Part shown: positions 16,476-25,334 of the stretch, piece after piece
Position numbering within the stretch: position 1 is the stretch's first letter
Layout of the letters: the number at the start of each line of letters is the position of its first letter
NCBI RefSeq assembly: GCF_001673535.1
Contig: NZ_LZLY01000056.1
Coordinates: 40,731 to 104,730, forward strand
DNA: 64,000 bases
Direction: 5' to 3'
Source of the DNA: Mycobacterium sp. 1081908.1
GTDB taxonomy: Bacteria > Actinomycetota > Actinomycetes > Mycobacteriales > Mycobacteriaceae
Program-made: the position numbers and the translations under genes
The notes under the pieces: generated by a model
Told to the model about the DNA's origin: nothing
The model's database searches: none
The model's input: only the letters and a program-made list of their open reading frames with translations

Positions 16476-18167
16476 GTGCGCTGGACCCGGCCGGGGTACG
16501 CGCTGTTGCTGGCGCTCCTGGTGGCGGGGCCGCTCCTGGCGCCCGGCTACCTGCTGTTGCGCGACGCGGTGTCGACGCCCCGGTCGTATGTGTCCGATAC
16601 CGCCCTGGGGTTGACGGCGGCGCCGCGGGCGACGCCGCAGGATTTCGCCGTGGCGCTGGCCTCGCATCTGCTCGACGGCGGCGTGGTGGTGAAGGCGCTG
16701 CTGATTGCGGGCCTGTGGCTCGCCGGATGGGGCGCGGCGCGGCTGGTCGCCACCGCGCTGCCCGACGCGGGGGCGCCGGGCGAGTTCGTCGCCATCACGC
16801 TGGCGATCTGGAATCCCTATGTCGCCGAACGGCTTTTGCAGGGCCACTGGAGCCTGCTGGTCGCGTACGGCTGCCTGCTCTGGGTGGCGACAGCGATGCT
16901 GCGGCTGCGGACGGCGGCGGATGCCGGGCGCTCCGCGTGGTTCGGCCTGGCGTTCTGGGTGGCGCTGGGCGGGCTGACCCCGACGGGCCTGCTGCTCACC
17001 GTGGCGGTGGCGCTGGTCTGCGTGGCCGTCCCGGGGGCGGCCCGGCCGCGCTGGCTGTGCGCGGCGGCGGCCTCGGCGGTCGCGCTGGTAGCGGCGGCGC
17101 CCTGGCTGACCGCGGCCGTGCTGGGCTCGTCGTTGAAAGCGCACACCGCGGCGAACGCGCTCGGGGTCAACGCGTTCGCGCCGCGCGCCGAGCCCGGCCT
17201 GGGCACGCTCGCGAGCCTGGCCAGCCTCGGCGGCATCTGGAACGGCGAGGCCGTACCCGCCTCGCGGACAACGCTTTTCGCGCTGTCGTCCACCGTGGTG
17301 CTGCTGGGGGTGGTGGCGGCGGGGTTGCCGGTGGTGGCGCGTCGGCGCGTGGCGGCGCCGCTGCTGGCGCTGGCGGCGGTGGCCGTCGTGGTGCCGGCGG
17401 TGTTGGCGACGGGCCCGGGTCTGCACGCGCTGCGGGCCCTCGTCGACGCCGCACCCGCCTTCGGTGTGCTGCGCGACGGGCAGAAGTGGGTGGCGCTGGC
17501 GGTGCCGGGATACGCGCTGGCGGGCGCGGGCGCCGTGCTGACGCTGCGGCGGTGGTTGCGGCCGTCGGTGGCGGCGCTGGTCTGCTGCCTCGCGCTGCTG
17601 CTGGCGCTGCCGGACCTGGCGTGGGGCGGCTGGGGCACGGTCGCCCCGGTGCGCTACCCGCGGGGGTGGGCCGCGGTGGCGGCGGCGATCAACGCCGATC
17701 CCCGGGCCGTGGCGGTGCTGCCCGCCGGCACCATGCGGCGCTTCTCGTGGTCGGGGCCGGCGCCGGTGCTGGATCCGCTGCCCCGCTGGCTGCGCGCCGA
17801 CGTGCTGACCACCGGCGACCTGGCCATCTCGGGGGTGGTCATTCAGGGGGAGGGCGATCGCGCCCGGGCCGTGCAGGACCTGCTGCTGTCGGGGCCCGAG
17901 CCGGGCGCGCTGGCGCCGGCCGGCATCGGGTGGCTGGTCGTCGAGTCGGACAGCGCCGGCGCCATGGGCGCCGCGTCGCGCACCCTGGACGCGCTGACGC
18001 CGGTCTACCGCGACGACGAGTTCGCCCTCTACCGAATCGGCGGCGACACCGCCGGTGTTCCCGGCGCGCGGCGCACCGCGACGCTGATCGCGCACCTCGC
18101 GTGGCTGGCGTTGCTGATCGCGGGCGCCGTCGGCGCGGCGTTTTGCGCGCTCAGACGACGCCGCTGA
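16476..18167 (+). CDS. Polytopic membrane protein, Rv0226c-like
   Basis: 563 residues with about eleven or twelve hydrophobic segments alternating with short loops, and a larger extracytoplasmic C-terminal domain before the last membrane helix (IAHLAWLALLIAGAVG). This layout resembles GT-C glycosyltransferases, and EFVAITLAIWNPYVAERLLQ could be part of a luminal active-site loop, but I see no firm catalytic DxD. It corresponds to Rv0226c by position. GTG at 16476 is preceded by GGAGG with 8 bases spacing. Its end overlaps the convergent glycosyltransferase gene by 17 bases. Together with LmcA and Rv0225-like it suggests lipoglycan assembly (inference). Confidence 0.8.
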   Translation: MRWTRPGYALLLALLVAGPLLAPGYLLLRDAVSTPRSYVSDTALGLTAAPRATPQDFAVALASHLLDGGVVVKALLIAGLWLAGWGAARLVATALPDAGAPGEFVAITLAIWNPYVAERLLQGHWSLLVAYGCLLWVATAMLRLRTAADAGRSAWFGLAFWVALGGLTPTGLLLTVAVALVCVAVPGAARPRWLCAAAASAVALVAAAPWLTAAVLGSSLKAHTAANALGVNAFAPRAEPGLGTLASLASLGGIWNGEAVPASRTTLFALSSTVVLLGVVAAGLPVVARRRVAAPLLALAAVAVVVPAVLATGPGLHALRALVDAAPAFGVLRDGQKWVALAVPGYALAGAGAVLTLRRWLRPSVAALVCCLALLLALPDLAWGGWGTVAPVRYPRGWAAVAAAINADPRAVAVLPAGTMRRFSWSGPAPVLDPLPRWLRADVLTTGDLAISGVVIQGEGDRARAVQDLLLSGPEPGALAPAGIGWLVVESDSAGAMGAASRTLDALTPVYRDDEFALYRIGGDTAGVPGARRTATLIAHLAWLALLIAGAVGAAFCALRRRR

Positions 18168-19305
18168 CGAATTCGCCCGCCCGGACGGCCCGGAGCACCC
18201 CGGCCATCGCGTCGGCGCTTTGCGCCCAGGAGAACTCGCCGCTGCGCGCCTGCGCCTTGGCGCCGAGTTGGTCGCGCAGCACGGGGTCGCGGAGCAGCCG
18301 TTCGAGGCGGTCCACCAGCTCGTCGTGGCTGTCCACCAGGAGCCCGGTCACCCCGTCGACGATCGAGTCGGACAGCCCGCCCGAGGAGCGGTAGCCGACG
18401 GTGGGCACCGCGTGCTGCGCCGCCTCGACGACGGCCAGGCCCCACCCCTCCTTGCGCGACGGCAGCACGTGCACCCAGGAGCTCTGCAGGACATGGTGTT
18501 TGGTCACGTCGTCGACGTGGCCGTGGAAGGTCACGGCGTCGGCCATGCCGAGGCGCCGGACGTGGTCGACGAGCCGCTGCCGCCACCAGCCGTCGCCGAC
18601 GATGTCCAGATGCAGCCCGGCGATTCGGGGCCGCAGCGCCGCGACCGCTTCGAGCGCGTCTTCGATCCGCTTGTGCGGCACCAGCCGCGACAGCACGACC
18701 ACCCTCGGTGCGGCCGAGCGCGGGCCGGACAACGATTGCGCCGGCGCCTCGTCGAGGCCGTTGCGCACCACGGCGATCTGCTCGTTGTGCACGCCGAGCG
18801 CGACCAGGTCGCGGGCCGACGGCAGCGACACCGTCACGTACTGATTGCGCCGGTTCAGCCGGGGCGACAGCCTCGACTCGACGAACCAGCCGATCCGGCC
18901 GAGCACCGGCCCGGCCACCGGCCACTGTTCGCGGTGGCAGTGGTGCACCAGCACCACCACCCGCCGGCCGTACACCAGCCGGGCCAGAAACGGCAGGCCG
19001 TTCTGGGTGTCGACGACCGCGTCGGGCCGCACGCGCCGCAGCGGCCCGAGGCCGATGCGCGCCGCGGCCATCGCCAGCAGCGCCCACACGTACACCGAGT
19101 ACCGGCCGCCGGCGCGGTCGATGCGCACCCCGTCGATCACCTCGCGGCGGGGGGCGCCCGGGTAGCGGGCGGTGCGCAGCGTGACGGCAATCCCGGACGC
19201 GGCCAGCTGCGCGCCGACGCGCTGCAAGTAGGCCTCGCTGCCGCCGCCCTGCGGGTGCCCGGTGTCGCGCCAGCACAGCAGCAGGACGGAACGGAGAGAA
19301 GACAT
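18151..19305 (-). CDS. GT4-family glycosyltransferase, Rv0225-like
   Basis: Cytosolic or membrane-associated retaining glycosyltransferase of 384 residues, the same length as Rv0225. Two Rossmann halves: the acceptor-side glycine-rich motif GHPQGGGSEAYLQRVG near the start, and the donor side with VVVLSRLVPHKRIEDAL and PSRKEGWGLAVVEAAQH, the E-x7-E motif of GT4 enzymes. ATG at 19305 begins this conserved core; no clear ribosome site is seen. The open frame upstream to 20544 is antisense to another gene and is ignored. Donor and acceptor are unknown; a mannosyl or glucosyl donor for lipoglycans is only a guess from the neighbours. Confidence 0.87.
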   Translation of the reverse strand: MSSLRSVLLLCWRDTGHPQGGGSEAYLQRVGAQLAASGIAVTLRTARYPGAPRREVIDGVRIDRAGGRYSVYVWALLAMAAARIGLGPLRRVRPDAVVDTQNGLPFLARLVYGRRVVVLVHHCHREQWPVAGPVLGRIGWFVESRLSPRLNRRNQYVTVSLPSARDLVALGVHNEQIAVVRNGLDEAPAQSLSGPRSAAPRVVVLSRLVPHKRIEDALEAVAALRPRIAGLHLDIVGDGWWRQRLVDHVRRLGMADAVTFHGHVDDVTKHHVLQSSWVHVLPSRKEGWGLAVVEAAQHAVPTVGYRSSGGLSDSIVDGVTGLLVDSHDELVDRLERLLRDPVLRDQLGAKAQARSGEFSWAQSADAMAGVLRAVRAGEFVSGVV

Positions 19306-19365
19306 TGCTGGCCAGCGTAGCCGTCGACGCTTTGCAGCCGGACCCACTGGTGGGATCCTTCCCAG

Positions 19366-20553
19366 ATGAGCATCGGCAATGAATCGGGTGCGGCGCGCCG
19401 GTTTGTGGCGAATCCCCCGTTCTGGGGCTCGAAGATGGCCTCCGTAACGACACCGGCGTGGCAAAGCAAACCCGCCCGGTCCTACCTGATCATGGTCGTC
19501 GGGATCCTCGCGTTCACCGCCGTCGCCGCGGTGTTGTACATGGGTGTGCAGTCGTACGTCTACCGCAGTTCGGGCGGGTCGGCCGCCGTCGCCGACCTCA
19601 TGGACAAGGTGCTCCGTTACGGCGCGGTCGCCCTGATTTTCGGCGCTGTCGGCGGCTGGTATTGGTGGTCCCAGCGGTCCGGCCACGGCAAGATCCTGAT
19701 CGACGTCACCCGCGATGCCCTGACCGTCAGCAAGCGGCCCGGCGACGTTTATCCGTTCGGCGACGCACAGCTGGGCGTGTGGGGGATATCCGGCGGCATG
19801 ACGATGGGCACGACCCTGCATCTGCACTGCGGCGGGCGCCGCTTCGTTCTCGGCGGGCGAGACTATCGCGTTGCGCCCGGGACGCGGCTCGAAGCGCCCG
19901 ACGCCGGCTACGGCCTGCCGCTGGACGTCGACGCCTGGGTGCCGGCGTCGGACTTCGGTGAGATCCTCGCCATGTCCGGGCGGCTGGGCGATCGGAGCGG
20001 GTTGGCCGCAGGCTCGCGCGCGCCCACGGGACCGGTTCGGTGCCTGCTTTTCCCCAGCCCCCTGGCGATCCAGCAGATGGGGCCGTTCGCGGTCCGGCGA
20101 AAACAACAGGTGCTGCAGTCGGCCCACCAACCTCGCCTGGCCATCGACGTGGACGCTGACGCGGTCCGGGTGGTCGACCCGAACAGCAATGCGCTGGTGG
20201 CCTCGGCGCCGGTTGCGCAGGTGGGTGCGACGCCGGAAACCTACCAATACCGGCGCGGCGGTTTCGGGTTCGGATCGCCGGACCAAATCGTGGGCGCCAT
20301 GTTGGAGCGCGGCATCGCGTCGTCGCTGTCCACGACGCCGGTCCTGGTGCTCGGCTTTCCCGGTGCACCGCCGCTGACCATCGGATGCCGTGACACCATC
20401 GGCGGCCTGGACATGCGGTTTTCCTGGCCGGGCAACGTGCGGCAGCGCGTGAACGAGCCCCCCGATTTCTCGGTCTCCGGAGGGGATTTCCTGCTGCTCG
20501 TCGAGAAATTCGGCCTGACCCCGTATCTGCAACGCCACGACCAACAGGTCTAG
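19366..20553 (+). CDS. Uncharacterised protein with two N-terminal transmembrane segments
   Basis: 395 residues. Two membrane helices at about residues 40-62 and 84-105 are followed by a soluble domain of about 280 residues that is beta-rich and contains no motif I recognise. ATG at 19366 is used; an internal ATG at 19435 (MASVTTPAWQ) would keep both helices and is an alternative, and neither has a strong ribosome site. The coding frame has high GC at third positions and no stops, so it is real. It is divergent from the glycosyltransferase and upstream of the methyltransferase gene. I recall no M. tuberculosis counterpart at this place. Confidence 0.7.
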   Translation: MSIGNESGAARRFVANPPFWGSKMASVTTPAWQSKPARSYLIMVVGILAFTAVAAVLYMGVQSYVYRSSGGSAAVADLMDKVLRYGAVALIFGAVGGWYWWSQRSGHGKILIDVTRDALTVSKRPGDVYPFGDAQLGVWGISGGMTMGTTLHLHCGGRRFVLGGRDYRVAPGTRLEAPDAGYGLPLDVDAWVPASDFGEILAMSGRLGDRSGLAAGSRAPTGPVRCLLFPSPLAIQQMGPFAVRRKQQVLQSAHQPRLAIDVDADAVRVVDPNSNALVASAPVAQVGATPETYQYRRGGFGFGSPDQIVGAMLERGIASSLSTTPVLVLGFPGAPPLTIGCRDTIGGLDMRFSWPGNVRQRVNEPPDFSVSGGDFLLLVEKFGLTPYLQRHDQQV

Positions 20554-20579
20554 CCGGCCCGCGGCCGTACGGTTGGCCA

Positions 20580-21347
20580 GTGCCCGTCACCGACCTGTTC
20601 GCGCGGCGGGCCACGCTGCGCCGGTCGCTGCGGCTGCTGTCGGAGTTTCGTCACGAGCGGTCCGACCCGGCCAAGTTCTATCGCACTTTGGCCGCCGACA
20701 CCGCGGCGATGGTCACCGACCTGTGGCGCGGGACCCATGGCGAGGATCCGGCCGGCCGCACGCTGCTCGACGTCGGCGGCGGCCCGGGATATTTCGCGGC
20801 GGCGTTCGCCGACGCCGGCGTCCGCTACGTCGGCGTGGAACCCGACCCGAGCGAAATGCACGCCGGCGGGCCGGCTTTCGCGAACGCGGCCGGCACGTTC
20901 GTCCGGGCCTCGGGCATGGCGCTGCCCTTCGGCGACGACTCCGTCGACATCTGCCTTTCCTCCAACGTCGCCGAACACGTGCCGCGGCCGTGGCAGCTGG
21001 GCGCCGAGATGCTACGGGTGACCAAGCCCGGAGGACTGGTGGTGCTTTCCTACACCGTGTGGCTCGGCCCGTTCGGCGGCCACGAGATGGGCCTGTGGCA
21101 CTACCTCGGCGGCGAGCGCGCCGCCGCGCGCTACGCCCGCAGACACGGCCACCCGGCCAAAAACAACTACGGGTCGTCGTTGTTCGCGGTGTCGGCCGCC
21201 GACGGCCTGAGCTGGGCCGCCGGCACCGGCGCCGCGGTGGGCGCATTTCCCCGCTACCACCCCCGATGGGCCTGGCGGCTGACGTCGGTCCCGGTGCTGC
21301 GCGAGTTCCTCGTCAGCAATCTCGTGCTGGTGCTGATACCCCAGTAA
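20580..21347 (+). CDS. SAM-dependent methyltransferase, Rv0224c-like
   Basis: Class I methyltransferase of 255 residues. Motif I LLDVGGGPGYFAAAF (about 62-76), motif II GVEPDPSEM, then SSNVAEHVPRPWQ and the post-I strand GGLVVLSYTVW. It matches Rv0224c by position and content. GTG at 20580 starts the conserved MPVTDLFARRATLRRSLR. It is followed after 44 bp by the aldehyde dehydrogenase gene on the same strand. The substrate is unknown. Confidence 0.87.
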   Translation: MPVTDLFARRATLRRSLRLLSEFRHERSDPAKFYRTLAADTAAMVTDLWRGTHGEDPAGRTLLDVGGGPGYFAAAFADAGVRYVGVEPDPSEMHAGGPAFANAAGTFVRASGMALPFGDDSVDICLSSNVAEHVPRPWQLGAEMLRVTKPGGLVVLSYTVWLGPFGGHEMGLWHYLGGERAAARYARRHGHPAKNNYGSSLFAVSAADGLSWAAGTGAAVGAFPRYHPRWAWRLTSVPVLREFLVSNLVLVLIPQ

Positions 21348-21391
21348 TGAAACATGTTCTCGTTTTGCTTTCCCTTGGGTAGGGTGGCGCC

Positions 21392-22861
21392 ATGACCGAC
21401 GTGAAGACCGAATACGACAAACTTTTCATCGGCGGCAAGTGGACGGAGCCGTCGACCTCGGAAGTCATCGAGGTGCACTGCCCGGCCACCGGCGAGTACG
21501 TCGGGAAGGTGCCGCTCGCCACGGCGGCCGACGTCGACGCGGCGGTCGCGGCGGCCCGCGCCGCCTTCGACAGCGGCCCCTGGCCGACGACGCCGCCGAA
21601 GGAGCGCGCGGCCGTCATCGCCAAGGACCTGGAGCTGCTCGAGGAGCGCAAGGACCAGTTCGCCAAGCTGCTCGCCGACGAGACCGGCCAGCCGCCGATG
21701 ACCATCGAGACGATGCACTGGATGGGGTCGATGGGGGCGATGCAATTCTTCGCCGGCCCCGCCGTCGACCAGGTCAAGTGGCGGGAGATCCGCAACGGCT
21801 CCTACGGGCAGACGATCGTGCACCGCGAGCCCATCGGTGTGGTCGGCGCGATCGTGGCGTGGAACGTCCCGCTGTTCCTGGCGGTCAACAAGCTCGGCCC
21901 GGCGCTGCTGGCCGGCTGCACGGTGGTGCTCAAGCCGGCCGCCGAAACACCGCTGACCGCAAACGCTTTGGCCGAGGTGTTCGCCGACGCCGGCCTGCCC
22001 GAGGGCGTGCTGTCGGTGGTGCCCGGCGGGATCGAGACCGGGCAGGCGCTGACCTCCAACCGGGACGTCGACCTGTTCACCTTCACCGGCAGCTCCGGCG
22101 TCGGCAAGGAGATCGGCCGGCGCGCCGCGGAAATGCTCAAGCCGTGCACGCTCGAGCTCGGCGGCAAGTCGGCGGCCATCGTCCTCGAGGACGTCGACCT
22201 GGCGTCCGCGGTGCCGATGATGGTGTTCTCCGGGATCATGAACACCGGGCAGGCCTGCGTCGGTCAGACCCGCATCCTGGCGCCGCGCTCGCGCTACGAC
22301 GAAATCGTCGACGCGGTAAGCGCTTTCGTGCAGTCGCTGCCCGTGGGCCCGCCGTCGGACGCGGGCGCCCAGATCGGCTCGCTGATCTCGGAGAAGCAGC
22401 GCGCCCGGGTCGAGGGCTACATCGCCAAGGGCATCGAGGAGGGCGCCCGGCTGGTGTGCGGCGGCGGCCGCCCCGAGGGCCTGGACAACGGATTCTTCGT
22501 GCAGCCAACGGTTTTCGCGGACGTCGACAACAAGATGACGATCGCCCAGGAGGAGATCTTCGGGCCGGTGCTGAGCATCATCCCCTACGACACCGAGGAG
22601 GACGCGATCAAGATCGCCAACGACTCGGAGTACGGCCTGGCCGGCAGCGTGTGGACCACCAACGTGCCGCGGGGCATCGAGATCTCGGAGAAGATCCGCA
22701 CCGGCACGTACGCGATCAACTGGTATGCCTTCGATCCGTGCTGCCCGTTCGGCGGCTACAAGAACTCCGGCATCGGCCGCGAGAACGGCCCTGAGGGCGT
22801 CGAGCACTTCACCCAGCAGAAGAGCGTGCTGATGCCGATGGGCTACACGGTCGACAGTTAG
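21392..22861 (+). CDS. NAD(P)-dependent aldehyde dehydrogenase, Rv0223c-like
   Basis: 489 residues, standard length for the ALDH superfamily. It has the GAIVAWNVPLFL cofactor region, the general-base Glu in LELGGKSAAIV and the catalytic Cys in NTGQACVGQTR, and a C-terminal PFGGYKNSGIGRENG motif. It oxidises an aldehyde to the acid. Sequence and position match Rv0223c. The actual aldehyde is unknown. The adjacent convergent TetR gene (stop 4 bases away) may not control it because no dyad was seen before this gene. Confidence 0.93.
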   Translation: MTDVKTEYDKLFIGGKWTEPSTSEVIEVHCPATGEYVGKVPLATAADVDAAVAAARAAFDSGPWPTTPPKERAAVIAKDLELLEERKDQFAKLLADETGQPPMTIETMHWMGSMGAMQFFAGPAVDQVKWREIRNGSYGQTIVHREPIGVVGAIVAWNVPLFLAVNKLGPALLAGCTVVLKPAAETPLTANALAEVFADAGLPEGVLSVVPGGIETGQALTSNRDVDLFTFTGSSGVGKEIGRRAAEMLKPCTLELGGKSAAIVLEDVDLASAVPMMVFSGIMNTGQACVGQTRILAPRSRYDEIVDAVSAFVQSLPVGPPSDAGAQIGSLISEKQRARVEGYIAKGIEEGARLVCGGGRPEGLDNGFFVQPTVFADVDNKMTIAQEEIFGPVLSIIPYDTEEDAIKIANDSEYGLAGSVWTTNVPRGIEISEKIRTGTYAINWYAFDPCCPFGGYKNSGIGRENGPEGVEHFTQQKSVLMPMGYTVDS

Positions 22862-22865
22862 GCGC

Positions 22866-23489
22866 CTACTCGGCTGGGGGCCTTTGCAGTTGGCCGTCGG
22901 CGATGATCTGCTCGGTGGCGTCTCGCCAGCGCTGCACCTGCGTTCGGCTGGTGAGCGCCTCGGGCAGGTGCCGGTTCAGTTGGGTGCGCAGCAGGAACAT
23001 GCCCAGCACCAGCACCAGCGGGTTGAGCGTCATCCAGACCGGGTCGAGGCCGGGCTTGGTCAGCCCTTGCTGTTGGAGCTGCTCCCAGTGCCCGCCCGCC
23101 ACCGTGACCAGGGTGTCGAAGACGCGGGAGCCGGTGGGCGTGGCGTCGACGAGCGCGCGGCACAGGTAGTCGACGACGTCGCCGTGGTCGACGAGCAGCG
23201 AGGTCACCCTATCCGCGATGTCGGCGACGGGGTCGTCGGCCGGCGCCGATGCGGCGGTTGCCAGCGAGGCCGTCAGCACCGCCGTCACATGGTCGTCGAC
23301 GGCCTGGATGAGGTTGGCTTTGGTGACGAAGTGATGCTGGACCAGCCCGAGCGAAACACCCGCGGCCGCGGCGATCGTGCGCAGCGAGGTGGCTTCGGTG
23401 CCGTGGGCCGCGAACGTCTTCAGCGCCGCGGTGAGAATCCGATCGACGCGTGACGGCTCGGGGTCACCGGACGCCGACTCGCTGGACAT
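22866..23489 (-). CDS. TetR-family transcriptional regulator
   Basis: 207 residues. N-terminal helix-turn-helix at about residues 14-60 (ILTAALKTFAAHGTEATSLR then TIAAAAGVSLGLVQHHFVTK). A variable ligand-binding domain follows. ATG at 23489 (MSSESASGDPEP) is chosen because upstream in-frame codons overlap echA1. The upstream 55 bp hold only a weak short dyad. Probable targets are this gene, echA1 or the convergent aldehyde dehydrogenase; none is shown by the sequence. Confidence 0.85.
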   Translation of the reverse strand: MSSESASGDPEPSRVDRILTAALKTFAAHGTEATSLRTIAAAAGVSLGLVQHHFVTKANLIQAVDDHVTAVLTASLATAASAPADDPVADIADRVTSLLVDHGDVVDYLCRALVDATPTGSRVFDTLVTVAGGHWEQLQQQGLTKPGLDPVWMTLNPLVLVLGMFLLRTQLNRHLPEALTSRTQVQRWRDATEQIIADGQLQRPPAE

Positions 23490-23544
23490 CGTCTCAGCGT
23501 AGACACGCCCGCCCCGGCGGCGTCGGGACGCGCGCGAGCCGCGG

Positions 23545-24339
23545 TTAGTGGCCCCGGAATTGGGCCCGCCGTCGCTCGACGAACGACTGCACGCCCTCGG
23601 CGGCGTCCGCGCTGGCGAACAGCGCGGCCACGTCGGGCCGCAGCCGCTCGATCGCGGCGGACTCCCCCTGCCGACGCGCCACCTGGGCCGACGCCAGCGT
23701 GGCGCGCACCGCCAACGGCGCGGCGCGCTCGGCGATGGTGCGCGCGATCTCGCGCCCGCGGGCCAGCGCCGCGCCCGCGTCGTCGGCCACCTCCTGAACC
23801 AGCCCGATGCGGTGCGCCTCGGCGGCATCGAACTCGTCGCCGGTCAGCAGCCAGCGCATGGCATTGCCCCACCCGGCGTCGCGGGGAAGCCGGATCGTCG
23901 CACCGGCGAACGGGTAGATCCCGCGTTGCACCTCCAGCTGGGTGAAGCGCGTACCGCTAGCCGCGATGCGGATGTCGGCGGCCAGCAGCAGCTCGATGCC
24001 CAGCGTCATGCACCAGCCGTGCGCGACGGCGACCACCGGTGTGGTCCAGGCGCCGTCGAGCCGCCACGGGTCGCGGCCGTCGTCCGGCGTCGGCAAGTCC
24101 CCGGCCGCAACCGCCGGGCCGACGTCGACCAGATCCAGGCCGGCGGTGAAGTGGTCGCCGTGCGCGAACAGCACCCCGGCCCATAGCGAGTCGTCGGATT
24201 CCAGCAGCCCGTAGGCGCGCGACAGGTCCGCCAGCATCGCGCGGTCGAACGCGTTGCGCTTGTGGGGCCGGTTCAGCCCGATCAGCAGGACGTGTCCGTC
24301 GCGCTCGAGGGACACGGTGTCGAGGTTGGGCAGGGCCAT
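23545..24339 (-). CDS. echA1: Enoyl-CoA hydratase/isomerase EchA1
   Basis: Crotonase-fold protein of 264 residues, matching Rv0222 EchA1. The first oxyanion-hole stretch is DHFTAGLDLVDVG and the second is CMTLGIELLLAADIR. Family members hydrate or isomerise enoyl-CoA in beta-oxidation, although the active-site acids vary and the substrate of EchA1 is unknown. ATG at 24339 begins MALPNLDTV. The start lies 27 bases from an ATGC-N6-GCAT operator whose twin lies before the tetR gene at 24702, so regulation by that repressor is likely. Confidence 0.9.
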   Translation of the reverse strand: MALPNLDTVSLERDGHVLLIGLNRPHKRNAFDRAMLADLSRAYGLLESDDSLWAGVLFAHGDHFTAGLDLVDVGPAVAAGDLPTPDDGRDPWRLDGAWTTPVVAVAHGWCMTLGIELLLAADIRIAASGTRFTQLEVQRGIYPFAGATIRLPRDAGWGNAMRWLLTGDEFDAAEAHRIGLVQEVADDAGAALARGREIARTIAERAAPLAVRATLASAQVARRQGESAAIERLRPDVAALFASADAAEGVQSFVERRRAQFRGH

Positions 24340-24365
24340 CGGCTCAGTGAAGCGCAGCTCTAAGG

Positions 24366-24385
24366 ATTATGCAATACAGCATAAT
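24366..24385. promoter_or_regulatory. Operator 1 (ATGC-N6-GCAT dyad) upstream of echA1
   Basis: Perfect 7-bp arms ATTATGC (24366-24372) and GCATAAT (24379-24385) around AATACA. It sits 27 bp before the echA1 start on the minus strand. Core and spacing match operator 2 at 24499-24514, 131 bp away centre to centre. Confidence 0.7.
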
Positions 24386-24475
24386 GAGACCGGGATCACC
24401 CTTCCGGCGAGCCACATGCTCCATCGGCCCGAAAGGCCGTTTGTCGAGCTGCACGGGTTACTTAGGGAATAAATG

Positions 24476-24514
24476 TTGCTTACTCGACCGCTGTCTTATA
24501 TGCTTCTAAGCATA
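24476..24514 (+). promoter_or_regulatory. Promoter with operator 2 upstream of the 43-codon ORF and tetR
   Basis: TTGCTT (24476-24481), a 17-base spacer and TATGCT (24499-24504) form a plausible promoter. The -10 is part of a perfect dyad TATGCTT-CT-AAGCATA (24499-24514) with the same ATGC-N6-GCAT core as operator 1. Binding there would block the promoter, giving autoregulation by the downstream TetR protein (inference). The 24340-24546 stretch is AT-rich compared with its surroundings. Confidence 0.65.
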
Positions 24515-24546
24515 ATCTATGGCCTCACTCAGGCCGGGAGAAAATA

Positions 24547-24678
24547 ATGTGGATCATCGAACTCAACGTCGCCGGCTACCAGTTCACGCGCGAGATGCCC
24601 GACTTCAAGCGGCGGCCGTTCCGGTTCAGCCCGCGTAACATGCACTGGCCGGTACCGAGGCACTCGCACGCTGCATGA
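24547..24678 (+). CDS. Small 43-residue protein or leader peptide ahead of tetR
   Basis: ATG at 24547 has GGGAG 7 bases upstream and lies 33 bp after operator 2. The peptide starts MWIIELNVAGYQFTREMPDF, is basic and aromatic in its second half (FKRRPFRF) and ends HSHAA. It has no signal peptide or membrane helix. Its stop TGA overlaps an ATG at 24675 in the tetR frame (ATGA), so ribosomes could pass directly to the regulator. It may be a functional micropeptide or a translational leader. I do not recognise a family. Confidence 0.55.
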   Translation: MWIIELNVAGYQFTREMPDFKRRPFRFSPRNMHWPVPRHSHAA

Positions 24679-24701
24679 CGCTCGCAATGGGAGGTACGAC
24701 A

Positions 24702-25334
24702 GTGCCGACTACCACCGACGCCAAGCCGGAATCCACGCCGACCAAACGCTGCGACACCCGCAAGAAGATGCTGCTCAGCGCCGCCGAGGTGATGCGCGAG
24801 CGGGGTGCCGCCGGCGTGACCATCGATGAGGTGCTGGCCCGCAGCGGCGCGCCGCGCGGGTCGGTGTACTACCACTTTCCCGACGGGCGCAATCAGATCC
24901 TGACCGAGGCGCTGCAGTACGCCGGCGACTCCATCACCGCCATGATCGACGACGCGGCCGGCTGGGGCGCCAGGGCCCTGCTGCGCGAGTTCGTCGAATT
25001 CTGGGAGCGGCTCTTGTCCGAGGGCGACTTCGGCGCCGGCTGCCCCGTGGTCGCCGCGGCGATCGGCTCGGACGACGCGGAACCCAAGTTGTCCGCCGAG
25101 GCCGGCGCCATCCTGGGCCGCTGGTGCACCGCGTTGACGCGGGCGTTCGTCAACGACGGCTTCGACGACGCCGAGGCCTCGTCGCTGGCGGTGATGTCGA
25201 TCGCCGCCCTGGAGGGCGCCGTCGTGCTGTCCCGCTCCACTCGCAGCACGGACCCCCTGCACCAGGTGGGCGAGCAGCTCGAATTCCTCATCAAGGCGAG
25301 GGAATTCGTCATCCGCAACAAGATCGCGGAGTAG
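24702..25334 (+). CDS. TetR-family regulator (probable repressor of echA1 and itself)
   Basis: 210 residues. Helix-turn-helix at about residues 18-64 (MLLSAAEVMRERGAAGVTID, then VLARSGAPRGSVYYHFPDGR). The C-terminal pattern (FWERLLSEGDFGAGCPVVAA) resembles the LmrA/YxaF-like TetR subgroup, with a Cys in the ligand pocket region. GTG at 24702 is preferred because GGGAGGT lies 7 bases before it; the in-frame ATG at 24675 that overlaps the micropeptide stop is the alternative and would add nine residues. Paired dyads at 24366-24385 and 24499-24514 are its likely binding sites. Confidence 0.88.
   Translation: MPTTTDAKPESTPTKRCDTRKKMLLSAAEVMRERGAAGVTIDEVLARSGAPRGSVYYHFPDGRNQILTEALQYAGDSITAMIDDAAGWGARALLREFVEFWERLLSEGDFGAGCPVVAAAIGSDDAEPKLSAEAGAILGRWCTALTRAFVNDGFDDAEASSLAVMSIAALEGAVVLSRSTRSTDPLHQVGEQLEFLIKAREFVIRNKIAE

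Noticed and set aside
24547..24678. Possible mycofactocin precursor mftA
   Set aside because: The small ORF lacks the characteristic C-terminal IDGMCGVY and no mftB or mftC gene follows.
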